DNA from: JBHEBG01 sp046557915
GTDB taxonomy: Bacteria; Bacteroidota; Bacteroidia; Flavobacteriales; Flavobacteriaceae
Reading direction: 5' to 3'
NCBI RefSeq assembly: GCF_046557915.1
Contig: NZ_JBHEBG010000001.1
Span: 1,054,001-1,118,000, forward strand
DNA: 64,000 nucleotides
Shown: positions 54,347 through 63,539 of the stretch, in pieces
Layout: each line of letters starts with the position of its first letter
Position numbering within the stretch: position 1 is the first letter of the stretch
Made by a program: the position numbers and the translations under genes
Notes under the pieces: generated by a model
The model's database searches: none
Told to the model about the DNA's origin: nothing
The model's input: the letters and a program-made list of their open reading frames with translations, nothing else

Positions 54347-55909
54347 ATGAAAACATATAGGAGATTGATCATTTTGTCTTTAGTGTGTATGGTTATTTCC
54401 TCATGCGCCATAGCCCAGGCCGATGCAAAGGAACAAGTAGATATCGAAATGGTGAATAAGATCAAAGCAGAGGCGATGGACAACTCCAGCGCAATGGATA
54501 ACCTGAATTACATTGCGGACGTATATGGTCCTAGGGTCACAGGCTCCCCTCAGTACTATGAGGCGGCTAAATGGGCCAAAAATCGTTTGCAAGAATGGGG
54601 TTTGGAAAGTAAACTGGACGATTACCCGACCGATTTAAGGGGTTGGCATTACGAATCGTATTCTGTACAAATGACGGAACCAACGTTTATGACCATAAAT
54701 GCTTTGCCGTACATCTGGAGCAATGGCACCAATGGAGTCATTGAGAGTGAAATTGTTTTAGTAGACCCCGAAGATATTACCGCACTTAAAAAGCTTAAGG
54801 GAAAATTGAAGGACAAGATTATTGTATCCCCTAACAATGAATCCCTGGATGATATAAGTATAAAACCATTCTCCGAAGAGCAGCTTCTAAAAGCCTCGGA
54901 AAGTAATTTGGCCAATGACCCGGAGGGTTTGGATAATAGTGGTATAAAACCGCTAGCGGATTATTTGAGGGCAAAAAAGGAGCAACGGACCAAGGTACCC
55001 AATGAAGCGGATGAGGTTCATCAGTTTTTAATAGATCAGGGGGTGGCGGCGGTAGTTGTGGCGAGCAATCATGGGCTGGGGGTGGTCAGTGCCAATACCT
55101 TGCCTTATAACGCTATCGGGGACATAAAACCAGTTCCTCATTTTTCTATCGCCAAAGACCAGCATAAAAGGATATTGACCCTTGTTGAAAAGGGATACCT
55201 TCCTAAGTTGAAATTGCATTTGAATGCTACTTTTAATACTGAAAAGAAGTATCACGTTAATATTTTGGGCGAAATAAGAGGAGTAGACCCCAACTTGAAG
55301 GATGAAGTTGTAATGGTAGGGGCCCATTTTGATTCTAAAGTAGGAGGCACAGGAGCAGCAGATAATGGTGCTGGGTCTGCCACCATTATGGAAGCGGTCA
55401 GAATTCTTAAGGCCATTGGCGTAAAACCTAGAAGAACCATACGGATAGCACTATGGGATGGAGAAGAGGAAGGCCTTCAGGGATCTTTAGGATATTTAAA
55501 AAAATATGTAGGTGATATTGTGGAGGGGACTTATGAGGAGGAGCAATCTAAAATATCCGTTTATTTTAATATGGACCAAAACGGACATGACCTACGTGGC
55601 ATTTTTACCCAAGGAAATAAAAAAATCCGTCCCATTTTTGATGCTTATTTAAAACCATTTCATGAATATGGGGCAGCCACAACTACCATTCAGAATGCCT
55701 GTTGTACAGATCATCTTGGTTTTGATGCCTTGGAAATTCCTGCCTTTGAATGGATTTACGACCCGCTTTATTATTTCAGTCACCAACTTCATGTAAACAC
55801 GGATACTTCGGATTTGGTAAAGGAAACGTCCATGAAACGTAATGCGGCTATAGTAGCTGGGTTTATTTATCATGCGGCAATGCGCAATGAAATGATGCCT
55901 AGAAAATAA
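54347..55909 (+). CDS. Secreted M28-family zinc aminopeptidase, lipoprotein
   Basis: The protein has 520 residues and a lipoprotein signal with Cys20 (VISSC). The N-terminal part contains a PA-like insert region (about 110-270). The M28 core has zinc ligands His327 (VVMVGAHFDSK), Asp339 (GAADNGAGSATIM), Glu373/Glu374 region (ALWDGEEEGLQGS), Asp410 (YFNMDQNG) and His482 (SHQLHVNTDTSD). All five positions expected of the family are present. It would remove amino acids from peptides outside the cytoplasm. It is 71 bases after the SUMF1-like gene and 23 bases before a second M28 gene. Confidence 0.92.
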   Translation: MKTYRRLIILSLVCMVISSCAIAQADAKEQVDIEMVNKIKAEAMDNSSAMDNLNYIADVYGPRVTGSPQYYEAAKWAKNRLQEWGLESKLDDYPTDLRGWHYESYSVQMTEPTFMTINALPYIWSNGTNGVIESEIVLVDPEDITALKKLKGKLKDKIIVSPNNESLDDISIKPFSEEQLLKASESNLANDPEGLDNSGIKPLADYLRAKKEQRTKVPNEADEVHQFLIDQGVAAVVVASNHGLGVVSANTLPYNAIGDIKPVPHFSIAKDQHKRILTLVEKGYLPKLKLHLNATFNTEKKYHVNILGEIRGVDPNLKDEVVMVGAHFDSKVGGTGAADNGAGSATIMEAVRILKAIGVKPRRTIRIALWDGEEEGLQGSLGYLKKYVGDIVEGTYEEEQSKISVYFNMDQNGHDLRGIFTQGNKKIRPIFDAYLKPFHEYGAATTTIQNACCTDHLGFDALEIPAFEWIYDPLYYFSHQLHVNTDTSDLVKETSMKRNAAIVAGFIYHAAMRNEMMPRK

Positions 55910-55931
55910 AAAAGAAAACCAATTAACAATT

Positions 55932-57404
55932 ATGAAAAAAATTGTCCTTGCTCTAGTCGTAATAGCCATCATTTTTGTGGGGGTACAGTTTTACTTCCCT
56001 GATATACTCTATAGTTCTACCTGGGGGCAAAGGATAATGTTGCGATTGGAAGGAGATCAGGTGGCAGAATTTTACTTTGAAGGGGATAAAGAAACCAAAG
56101 ATACTGTTTATATGAAAGGGGTAATTTACTCGGGAACCTTAGATGATATCAAGGAAGTGCTCCAAGATAACCCGGAACTTACGACCTTGGTAATGGTAGA
56201 TGTGCCCGGGTCCATAGATGATGAGGTAAACTTGGCGGCATCCAAGGAAATAAGAAAACAAGGTGTTGACACTTACATTCCCAAAGATGGGATGGTAGCT
56301 TCCGGGGGTACCGATATGTTCTTAGCTGGCGAAAAAAGAAAGATACACCAAACAGCCAAATTGGGAGTACACTCATGGGGAGGAGGTGAAATGGCCGCTC
56401 TGGACTATCCGCGTGATCATAAGGAACACAAAAAATACTTGGAATATTATGCTGTAATGGGCATACCCTTGGATTTCTACTGGTATACGTTAGAAGCTGC
56501 CCCGGCAGAGGATATCCATTGGATGACCGAAGGTGAAATAGAAAAATATGAGGTGGTTACTTCAGCCACTTCAAAATTACTTCAAAATCAAAAGAAATTA
56601 GCATCCGACGCTTTTGGTGGTAGAGCTACCGGAAACAATTTGTTGGCACAAGAACTGATCACTTCTTATTTTACGGAAATAGGGTTGGGAAAATTTGATG
56701 ATGACTACAAACAACCGTTCACTTTTATTGATGAAGAGACCAAAAAGCAAAGAACCGGAACCAATATTGTGGGTTTTGTAGAAGGGACAAATCATACCGA
56801 ACAATATATTGTTATGAGCGCCCATTATGATCATTTGGGTGTGGTGAACGATACCATTTACAACGGCGCGGACGATAATGCGTCTGGGACGGCAGCACTG
56901 ATGGAGCTTGCCGGTTATTTTTCAAAAAATCCCCCGGAACATTCCATAATTTTTGCGGCCTTCGATGCCGAAGAACTGGGATTGCACGGCTCAACTCATT
57001 TTGTAGATCATTCTCCCATTCCACTTCAAAATATAATATTGAACATAAACATGGATATGATCAGCAGAAATAGCAATAATGAAATTTATGTGGTTGGTAC
57101 TTTTCAATATCCCGAGTATAAATCCATGGTTGATAAGGTGTCTCACGATAGTAAACTAAACGTTTCCTTTGGTCATGATGATCCTACTGATTCTACAAGG
57201 GCATTCTGGATGAACTCCTCGGACAATGGCCCGTTTTTTAAAAAAATGATACCGAATATCACTTTTAGTGAAGAGGACCATCCGGACTACCATAAACCTT
57301 CCGATGATTTTGAAAATATAGACCCTAAATTTTATAAGAATGTAGTGCAATTGATTTTGGAATTTACGAAAGAAATAGATCAAAACTTCCCCAAGGCGCA
57401 ATGA
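55932..57404 (+). CDS. Fusion of a ClpP-like (COG3904-type) domain with an M28 zinc peptidase
   Basis: The protein has 490 residues and begins with a signal anchor (about 1-22). Residues about 55-205 resemble a periplasmic ClpP/crotonase-like protein: the strand VMVDVPGSIDDEVNLAASKE, then GVDTYIPKDGMVASGGTDMF with Ser124 at the nucleophile position, LAGEKRKI and LGVHSWGGGE with His147. Residues about 215-485 form an M28 peptidase with His298, Asp314, Glu347/Glu348, Asp375 and His454 as zinc and catalytic ligands. Its stop overlaps the next gene by four bases. I know of no well-described protein of this layout. It could be a two-stage processing protease. Confidence 0.82.
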   Translation: MKKIVLALVVIAIIFVGVQFYFPDILYSSTWGQRIMLRLEGDQVAEFYFEGDKETKDTVYMKGVIYSGTLDDIKEVLQDNPELTTLVMVDVPGSIDDEVNLAASKEIRKQGVDTYIPKDGMVASGGTDMFLAGEKRKIHQTAKLGVHSWGGGEMAALDYPRDHKEHKKYLEYYAVMGIPLDFYWYTLEAAPAEDIHWMTEGEIEKYEVVTSATSKLLQNQKKLASDAFGGRATGNNLLAQELITSYFTEIGLGKFDDDYKQPFTFIDEETKKQRTGTNIVGFVEGTNHTEQYIVMSAHYDHLGVVNDTIYNGADDNASGTAALMELAGYFSKNPPEHSIIFAAFDAEELGLHGSTHFVDHSPIPLQNIILNINMDMISRNSNNEIYVVGTFQYPEYKSMVDKVSHDSKLNVSFGHDDPTDSTRAFWMNSSDNGPFFKKMIPNITFSEEDHPDYHKPSDDFENIDPKFYKNVVQLILEFTKEIDQNFPKAQ

Positions 57405-58366
57405 TAAAAACTTCGGACATATCAAACGCTTATCAAAATATCAAAAATGATATTGATAAGACTCCGTTGTTGTTTTCGCCGGCGTTGAGCAAGTTGTCAG
57501 GTGCCAAGGTATATCTTAAAATGGAACACTTGCAACGCACGGGATCTTTTAAGATACGCGGGGTCCTCAATAAGATCATCAGCTTGCAAACTAGGGATTT
57601 TGAAAAACTCTTTGTAGCGGCCTCAACAGGAAACCATGCGGCTGCATTCGGATATGCTGCCGAAAAATTTAAGTTTAAGGGTACTTTGTTTCTTCCCGAA
57701 AAAACCAATGAAACCAAGGTCAAAGCCATAGCCCATTATGATTTGGAAAAAGTTTTCTTTGGAGATAACAGTCGAGAAACTGAAGCAAAAGCTACTGCCC
57801 ATGCCCGTGAAGTTGGAGGTGTTTTGATTCACCCATATAATGACAGGCAAATTATAATCGGTCAGGGCACTCTTGGTTTGGAGATAAAACAACAATTGCC
57901 TCAACTCGATGTTGTTTTGGCCCCGGTAGGCGGCGGTGGATTGGCGTCTGGTCTAAGTACTTTTTTTGCGGAAGATGACACCGTTTCAGTGGTGGGTTGT
58001 CAACCAAAAAACGCTTCGGAAATGTATGATTCCATTGAAAACGGCCATATAGTTCCCTCAAGTACAAAGGAAACTATTGCAGATGCTTCCGCAGGTGGAG
58101 TAGAGGAAAACGCGTTGACGTTTGAAATTTGTAAAAAGCACCTTTCCGGATTTGAGCTTTTAGATGAGGAAGACATAAAAAAGGCAGTGGCCTTTGTTTT
58201 AAAATACCATCAATCCGTAATAGAACCTGCCGCAGCACTTCCGGTAGCGGCATTGTTAAGGGGTAAAAAATACCGGGGGAAGCATGTTGTTCTGGTATTG
58301 ACCGGAAAAAAAATAAGCATGCCTTTATTAACAACAATAGTGAATACATATGGCGATTATTATTAA
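57401..58366 (+). CDS. PLP-dependent threonine dehydratase/serine racemase-like enzyme
   Basis: The 321-residue protein is fold type II with VYLKMEHLQRTGSFKIRGVL (PLP Lys51), the substrate loop VAASTGNHAAAFGYAAEK and the phosphate-binding glycine loop APVGGGGLASG (177-180). It has no regulatory ACT domain, so it is a catabolic type. Such enzymes dehydrate or racemise serine, threonine or 3-hydroxyaspartate. It overlaps the ornithine-cyclodeaminase-like gene by 17 bases. The same pairing occurs as BhcB/BhcD in the beta-hydroxyaspartate cycle and EutB/EutC in ectoine catabolism, so 3-hydroxyaspartate is a credible substrate. Confidence 0.87.
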   Translation: MIKTSDISNAYQNIKNDIDKTPLLFSPALSKLSGAKVYLKMEHLQRTGSFKIRGVLNKIISLQTRDFEKLFVAASTGNHAAAFGYAAEKFKFKGTLFLPEKTNETKVKAIAHYDLEKVFFGDNSRETEAKATAHAREVGGVLIHPYNDRQIIIGQGTLGLEIKQQLPQLDVVLAPVGGGGLASGLSTFFAEDDTVSVVGCQPKNASEMYDSIENGHIVPSSTKETIADASAGGVEENALTFEICKKHLSGFELLDEEDIKKAVAFVLKYHQSVIEPAAALPVAALLRGKKYRGKHVVLVLTGKKISMPLLTTIVNTYGDYY

Positions 58367-59300
58367 TAAAGAAGAGATATTTTCTATAGTAAAATCCATC
58401 GATGTGGTTTCGGCTATGGAAGAAGGGTTTGTACAGTACAGCAACGGAAATACGGTGGTACCCCCTGTTGCCGAGTTACTTTTTGATAACCCTAAAGGGG
58501 AGACCCATATTAAGTACGGTTATATAAATGATGATGACTATTTCTGCATTAAAATTGCCTCTGGTTTTTATGGCAATACGGCAATGGGAATTTCATCGAG
58601 CCAGGGAATGATGCTTTTGTTCAGCCAAAAAACTGGAGAGACAAAAGCGGTCTTATTGGACGACGGGCATCTCACCAACATACGTACCGCAGCGGCAGGA
58701 GCATTGGCAGCTAAGTATTTTGCCCCAAAAAATATTAAGGCCATCGGAATTATTGGTACCGGAATCCAAGGCAGGTTACAACTGCAGTTCCTTCAAAAAA
58801 GCACCACATGCCGTACGGTATGGATTTGGGACAGGAACAAGGAGATAGCATTACAATACAAAGACGAACTGAAAGCGGATTTTGACATTCATATAGCAGA
58901 AGATCCGTCGGAGGTAGCAAAACATTGTAACGTTATCGTAACAACAACTCCCGCGCAAGAACCGCTATTAAGAGCGGCGGATATTCTGCCGGGCACCCAT
59001 ATAACGGCAGTGGGTGCCGATACTCCTGGGAAACAGGAATTGGAGAGTACACTTTTTAAAAGGGCCGATTTGATCATTGCGGACAGTATTTCTCAAAGTA
59101 AAAGCAGAGGTGAAATATATAGAGCATTCAAAGACGGCTTGCTTCCGGCAACAAAAGTAGTAGAACTGGGTACGGCGATACAAAATAAAGCTTTACAGAG
59201 AACCGGCGAAGATCAGATTACAATAGTTGACCTAACCGGAGTGGCGGTGCAAGATATTATGATTGCCAAGGCAGTTTATGAAGGGTATATAAATCGATAA
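58350..59300 (+). CDS. Ornithine cyclodeaminase/mu-crystallin family, imino acid reductase-like
   Basis: The 316-residue protein has an NAD(P)-binding motif KAIGIIGTGIQGRLQLQFL, the substrate-region KIASGFYGNTAMGISSSQGM and the family segment AVLLDDGHLTNIRTAAAGAL. The family includes true ornithine cyclodeaminase, pyrroline-2-carboxylate reductase and iminosuccinate reductase (BhcD). Overlap with the PLP dehydratase (17 bases) suggests the imine released by that enzyme is reduced here. Without alignment I cannot pick the substrate. Confidence 0.85.
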   Translation: MAIIINKEEIFSIVKSIDVVSAMEEGFVQYSNGNTVVPPVAELLFDNPKGETHIKYGYINDDDYFCIKIASGFYGNTAMGISSSQGMMLLFSQKTGETKAVLLDDGHLTNIRTAAAGALAAKYFAPKNIKAIGIIGTGIQGRLQLQFLQKSTTCRTVWIWDRNKEIALQYKDELKADFDIHIAEDPSEVAKHCNVIVTTTPAQEPLLRAADILPGTHITAVGADTPGKQELESTLFKRADLIIADSISQSKSRGEIYRAFKDGLLPATKVVELGTAIQNKALQRTGEDQITIVDLTGVAVQDIMIAKAVYEGYINR

Positions 59301-59325
59301 AAACTAATTATTAAAAGGAATCATT

Positions 59326-60300
59326 ATGAACACATTAAAAAACAGCGTTGTAAGCAGATTTTTGTTTTTGGTCTGTTTTGTTATGGGGAAATCCGTTATG
59401 GCAAATAGCGTCCAAGATTCAAAAATCCTTTTTACAAGTACCAGGGACGGAAATGCAGAAATTTATACCATGGATATGGATGGAAGCAATCAAACAAGAC
59501 TGACAAACAATAGTTCCTACGATGGCGATGCCACTTGGTCACCAGATGGCACACAAATAGCATTTGTATCGGACAGGGATGGCGATTTGGAAATATATAT
59601 AATGAATGCGGATGGCACGGCCGTTAAAAGAATTACGAACAGCCCAGGAGAGGATAACTCCCCAGAATGGTCGCCGGACGGCTCCATGATTGCATTTAAT
59701 ACAAGTCGTTTTGGCAATGGAAGTAGCGAAATATTGAGACGGAACATTGAAGGCGGAGAAACATGGGGATTAAACCCTACCCGCCTAACCTTTGCAGTAC
59801 CCACGCACTCGGCCAGTGCAAATAACTTTATATCGTGGTCCCCAGATGGTCTGCAAATTGCATTTGAATCCGATAGGGATCGGGACGACCCGGAAATTTA
59901 CTTGATCAACGCTGTGGATGGATCCAATATGCAACGCCTAACATTTACCAGAGCCTTGGACGAGGTACCTTCATGGTCTCCGGACAGCAAACAAATTTTG
60001 TATTCCACGGACACGGACGGTGAACCACAAAATGGCAATTACGAAATATATATCATGAACCGGGATGGTTCCGGAAAAACTAGATTAACAAGTAGTCCAA
60101 ACTCGGATACCAACCCATCCATGTCCAATGATAAGAAGTACATCGTGTTTGAATCGCACCGCGACGGGCATCCAGAATTATACAGGATGGATGCGGATGG
60201 ATCCAATGTAACTAAACTCACGGATTTTAAAGGCGAGCAGCCCACAGGGGAGGATGAATTTCCAAATGGAAATATGGATCCAGTGTGCTCTCCCTTCTAA
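59326..60300 (+). CDS. Secreted TolB-like six-bladed beta-propeller
   Basis: The protein has 324 residues with a signal peptide (about 1-26, VMANS). Six PD40 blades are visible, starting ILFTSTRDGNAEIYTMDMDG and ending with IVFESHRDGHPELYRMDADG. Blade three carries an insertion around residues 140-165. It is a paralogue of the 51543 and 62599 proteins; its size equals half of the larger one. It is 25 bases after the OCD-like gene. No enzymatic residues are seen, so it is read as a binding or scaffold protein. Confidence 0.85.
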   Translation: MNTLKNSVVSRFLFLVCFVMGKSVMANSVQDSKILFTSTRDGNAEIYTMDMDGSNQTRLTNNSSYDGDATWSPDGTQIAFVSDRDGDLEIYIMNADGTAVKRITNSPGEDNSPEWSPDGSMIAFNTSRFGNGSSEILRRNIEGGETWGLNPTRLTFAVPTHSASANNFISWSPDGLQIAFESDRDRDDPEIYLINAVDGSNMQRLTFTRALDEVPSWSPDSKQILYSTDTDGEPQNGNYEIYIMNRDGSGKTRLTSSPNSDTNPSMSNDKKYIVFESHRDGHPELYRMDADGSNVTKLTDFKGEQPTGEDEFPNGNMDPVCSPF

Positions 60301-60331
60301 GTATTTAAAAAATGGAACGATAGTATAACAG

Positions 60332-61144
60332 ATGAAGTCCTACAGCAAATATCGGAATGAAGCCGTCGTCGCCGCTAAAAAAGCGGGAGAGCTTTTGTCA
60401 TCGCTCTTGCCGGCAAATTGCGATTTAAATTCTGATGAACGATTGCAGTTAATGGACAGTGCGGATCGTAAAGTTCACGATTGCCTGCTTCAAACCTTGT
60501 TACGGAGCTTTCCGGACCATTCCTATATTTCTGTTTATACCGAAAACCAAACCTTTTTTACCGATAGACCGCTATGGGTATTGGATCCTATCGTAGGCCT
60601 AGGTAATTTTTCGCATGGCGATCCGCACTTTGCCATATCCATAGCACTTATGTTAAACGGTGTTACCGTAACTTCCGTAATACACAATCCGGTTTTTGGG
60701 GAGCTGTTCAGTGCCGAAAAGGGGCAAGGGGCATTTCTTAACAATAGACCGATTAGCGTCTCGGTTACCAATGAACTAAAGCATTCGTTACTGGCCACCA
60801 GATTTCCTTATGACATTAGAGAAGCGAAAAGAACCAATCTGGAACTTTTCAATATATTGATTTTAAAAGCTGAAGGAGTCTTAAACCATGGATCGGCTAC
60901 GTTAGACCTTGCCTATGTGGCATCGGGACGATACGATGGTTTTTGGGCAATACATATGAACCCATGGGACTTAACCGCAGCGGTACTTTTAATAGAGGAA
61001 GCTGGCGGTATGGTTTCAACGCTTTCAGGGGAAGACTATTTCACCGAATCTGTTGAAATATTGGCCACCAACGGAAAAATACATCAAGAAGTTTTAAAGA
61101 CCGTGGAGGCAGTTGTAATAAAAAAACAAAAAACCATTAGTTAA
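60332..61144 (+). CDS. Inositol monophosphatase-like protein with altered metal site
   Basis: The 270-residue cytoplasmic protein has the IMPase fold: a D-x-x-D-like segment (LQLMDSADRKVHDCLL), SYISVYTENQTFFTDRPLWV, the central motif DPIVGLGNF and the late motif MNPWDLTAAVLLIEEAGGM. The usual DPIDGTTNF reads DPIVGLGNF, so the second metal Asp is Val88 and the Thr that positions the nucleophile is lost, while Asp85 and the late Asp remain. It may therefore be inactive, use fewer metals or have a new substrate. It lies 31 bases after a propeller gene in the same operon. Confidence 0.8.
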   Translation: MKSYSKYRNEAVVAAKKAGELLSSLLPANCDLNSDERLQLMDSADRKVHDCLLQTLLRSFPDHSYISVYTENQTFFTDRPLWVLDPIVGLGNFSHGDPHFAISIALMLNGVTVTSVIHNPVFGELFSAEKGQGAFLNNRPISVSVTNELKHSLLATRFPYDIREAKRTNLELFNILILKAEGVLNHGSATLDLAYVASGRYDGFWAIHMNPWDLTAAVLLIEEAGGMVSTLSGEDYFTESVEILATNGKIHQEVLKTVEAVVIKKQKTIS

Positions 61145-61155
61145 ACCTTGCTACT

Positions 61156-62580
61156 ATGAAACGTTATTCCGTAACATCAAAAAGGCCGACACATTTACTT
61201 GGGAAAATTATGGCCGTAGTATTTTTTGTATGCTTTTCACTACAAGGAATAGCTCAAAACAATACACACAAAAAAGTGCTGTTAAATTGCAATGTCATTG
61301 ATTGTACAGGAGCAAAACTTCAAAAGAATATGACCCTAGTACTCGAAGGCAATAAAATTGTTGAAATAAAGAAGGGGCCTTACACAGGTGATACCAATGA
61401 AGAGAACGTAACCGTGATCGATGTTGAAAACGGATATGTGGTACCAGGCCTCTGGAATATGCATACACATTTATCCGCGCTATTGCCCGATCCAAAACAC
61501 ATTGAAGAAAACGAAAGCCTGGCTTCCGCATCCATTAGGGCAGGTCTCAACGCTATGGACGGGTTACGCCATGGGTTTACCAGTGTACGCTCTGTTGGTG
61601 AGCGCGACTATTTGGATGTGGCCTGGAGGGATGCCTTCGATCAAGGATTTTTTATGGGCCCTAGAATTTTCGCAAGCGGAAATTTTGTTTCCCCCACTGC
61701 AGGGCATAGAGGTTATGTGGAGCACGGTGCAGATGGTGTTGCGGAAATAAGAAAATTGGTAAGGCAACGTGTTCAAAAAGGGGTAGATCTAATTAAAATA
61801 TTTAGTGTGGAAATGCTCCAGGATGAATTGGAAGCTGCCATACAAACGGCCCATAGTCTGGGAAGACATGTAACCACGCATACACGCGAACCGGATATTT
61901 ATAGAGCCGTAAAAGCGGGCATTGACTGCATAGAACATGGGTATGGCATTACCGATGAGACCATTGCACTTATGGCGGAAAAAGGCACTTTTTACGACCC
62001 CACCATAATATGTAATCTTAGCGATGCATATATAAAAGAACGGGAGAACAGGCTTAAAACCCTGGGTTATGCGAATGATAAAGAGATATCTTACTACCGT
62101 ACCCTTATCAACTATGCGGACGAAAGATCCCAAGAACATGCACTGTATCAAAGACAAGCATTGAAAAAAGCCGTTGATGCCGGGGTTAAGGTAGTATTGG
62201 GTTCAGATTCCATGCCCATTGGGGAGATTGGAATTTTGGAAATGGAACAATTTGTACTTTCCGGAGTGAGCGAAATGAATACACTAATTGCCGCTACTCG
62301 AAACTGTGCAGATTTATTGGGCGTATTAGATAAATTGGGTACCGTAGAGGAAGGGAAATTGGCCGATCTTTTGATAGTTGCCAAAAATCCTTTGGATAAT
62401 ATCTCCAATATCCGAGAGGTAAAAATGGTTTTCAAAGATGGCGTATCGGTCAATTTGGATCAACCCCAAGGAACCGCTTCCTATTGGGATTATTTTAGCA
62501 CGTCCAATTTAAAAAAAGGATTCCTTAAAGAGGCGGAAAACGCAGCAGGTTTTCAACGTGGTAAAGCAAAACAGGATTAG
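61156..62580 (+). CDS. Secreted metal-dependent amidohydrolase, imidazolonepropionase-like
   Basis: The protein has 474 residues with an export signal (about 15-34, QGIAQ). Ligands of the binuclear amidohydrolase site are seen: His103/His105 in LWNMHTHLSALL, carboxylated-Lys candidate Lys214 in VDLIKIFSVEM, His242 in VTTHTREP, His261 in IEHGYGI and Asp351 in VVLGSDSM. This branch includes Xaa-Pro dipeptidase and imidazolonepropionase relatives that hydrolyse dipeptides or cyclic amides. Its secretion with two M28 enzymes supports extracytoplasmic peptide or amide breakdown. It follows the IMPase-like gene by 11 bases. Confidence 0.88.
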   Translation: MKRYSVTSKRPTHLLGKIMAVVFFVCFSLQGIAQNNTHKKVLLNCNVIDCTGAKLQKNMTLVLEGNKIVEIKKGPYTGDTNEENVTVIDVENGYVVPGLWNMHTHLSALLPDPKHIEENESLASASIRAGLNAMDGLRHGFTSVRSVGERDYLDVAWRDAFDQGFFMGPRIFASGNFVSPTAGHRGYVEHGADGVAEIRKLVRQRVQKGVDLIKIFSVEMLQDELEAAIQTAHSLGRHVTTHTREPDIYRAVKAGIDCIEHGYGITDETIALMAEKGTFYDPTIICNLSDAYIKERENRLKTLGYANDKEISYYRTLINYADERSQEHALYQRQALKKAVDAGVKVVLGSDSMPIGEIGILEMEQFVLSGVSEMNTLIAATRNCADLLGVLDKLGTVEEGKLADLLIVAKNPLDNISNIREVKMVFKDGVSVNLDQPQGTASYWDYFSTSNLKKGFLKEAENAAGFQRGKAKQD

Positions 62581-62598
62581 TACTTAAAAATAACTGAA

Positions 62599-63531
62599 AT
62601 GAAATTTTTGGTAGGAAATAAAATATGGGGCTTGTTGTCGATCTGTTTTTTTGTTACGCCTGTGAAAATGCAAGCTCAAAACGAGGCTGGAAAAAGTGAC
62701 CCTAAAGTCATTTTTCAATCCAATAGAGATGGTAACATGGAGATTTATATTATGGACGCCGATGGCTCAAATCAGATCCGAATTACCCATCACCCTGCAG
62801 AGGACAGTGCACCGGCATGGTCACCAAATGGGGATAAAGTTGCCTTTGATTCTGATCGGGATGGTAATTTGGAAATCTATACGATGAACGTTGATGGAAC
62901 GGATGTATTAAGACTCACGAATAACACAGGTGCGGATACGGCACCAAGATGGACCCCTGACGGAGAGCAAATAATGTTCAGCTCCAAACGAGGGAAGGTA
63001 GGCGGTGCCTACATTATGAACGCAGATGGCAGCAATGTTAGACGTATTACACAAGAAGATTTCCATGCAGGTTCTCCTTGTCCTTCTCCAGACGGATCCA
63101 TGGCGGTTGTGGAACATGAAAGCGGCCCTGCCTGGACGGAAAAAACAGAATATTTGAGGCGGGCTCAGATATGGATCGTCCATACCGACGGAACTGCCCC
63201 AAATCAGGTTACGGATATTGATGCATATAATGGCTATCCAGCATGGTCTCCCGATGGCAGTAAAATAGTGTTCGATTCCAATCCAACGCCGGGTAACCCG
63301 CCGGCCAATATTTTGAGCATTAATAGAGACGGTTCCGGATTAAAAAACTTGACCAATAGCAAGGGGTATAACGAATTTGCCGCTTGGTCCCAAGACAGTA
63401 AGAAAATTGTTTTCGTATCCGATCGTGATGGTAACAATGAAATTTATAGCATGAACGCAGATGGAACACAACAAACCAGGCTGACCAATAACAACAATGA
63501 CGATACAATACCATCTTGGTCTCCCTTTTAA
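62599..63531 (+). CDS. Secreted TolB-like six-bladed beta-propeller
   Basis: The protein has 310 residues with a signal peptide (about 1-27, KMQAQ). Six PD40 blades run from VIFQSNRDGNMEIYIMDADG to IVFVSDRDGNNEIYSMNADG, with an insertion in blade four (about 170-190). It is the third propeller paralogue of the operon, 18 bases after the amidohydrolase and 8 bases before the amidase. As in its paralogues, D-G-N turns recur in many blades. Confidence 0.87.
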   Translation: MKFLVGNKIWGLLSICFFVTPVKMQAQNEAGKSDPKVIFQSNRDGNMEIYIMDADGSNQIRITHHPAEDSAPAWSPNGDKVAFDSDRDGNLEIYTMNVDGTDVLRLTNNTGADTAPRWTPDGEQIMFSSKRGKVGGAYIMNADGSNVRRITQEDFHAGSPCPSPDGSMAVVEHESGPAWTEKTEYLRRAQIWIVHTDGTAPNQVTDIDAYNGYPAWSPDGSKIVFDSNPTPGNPPANILSINRDGSGLKNLTNSKGYNEFAAWSQDSKKIVFVSDRDGNNEIYSMNADGTQQTRLTNNNNDDTIPSWSPF

Positions 63532-63539
63532 ATATTTCA

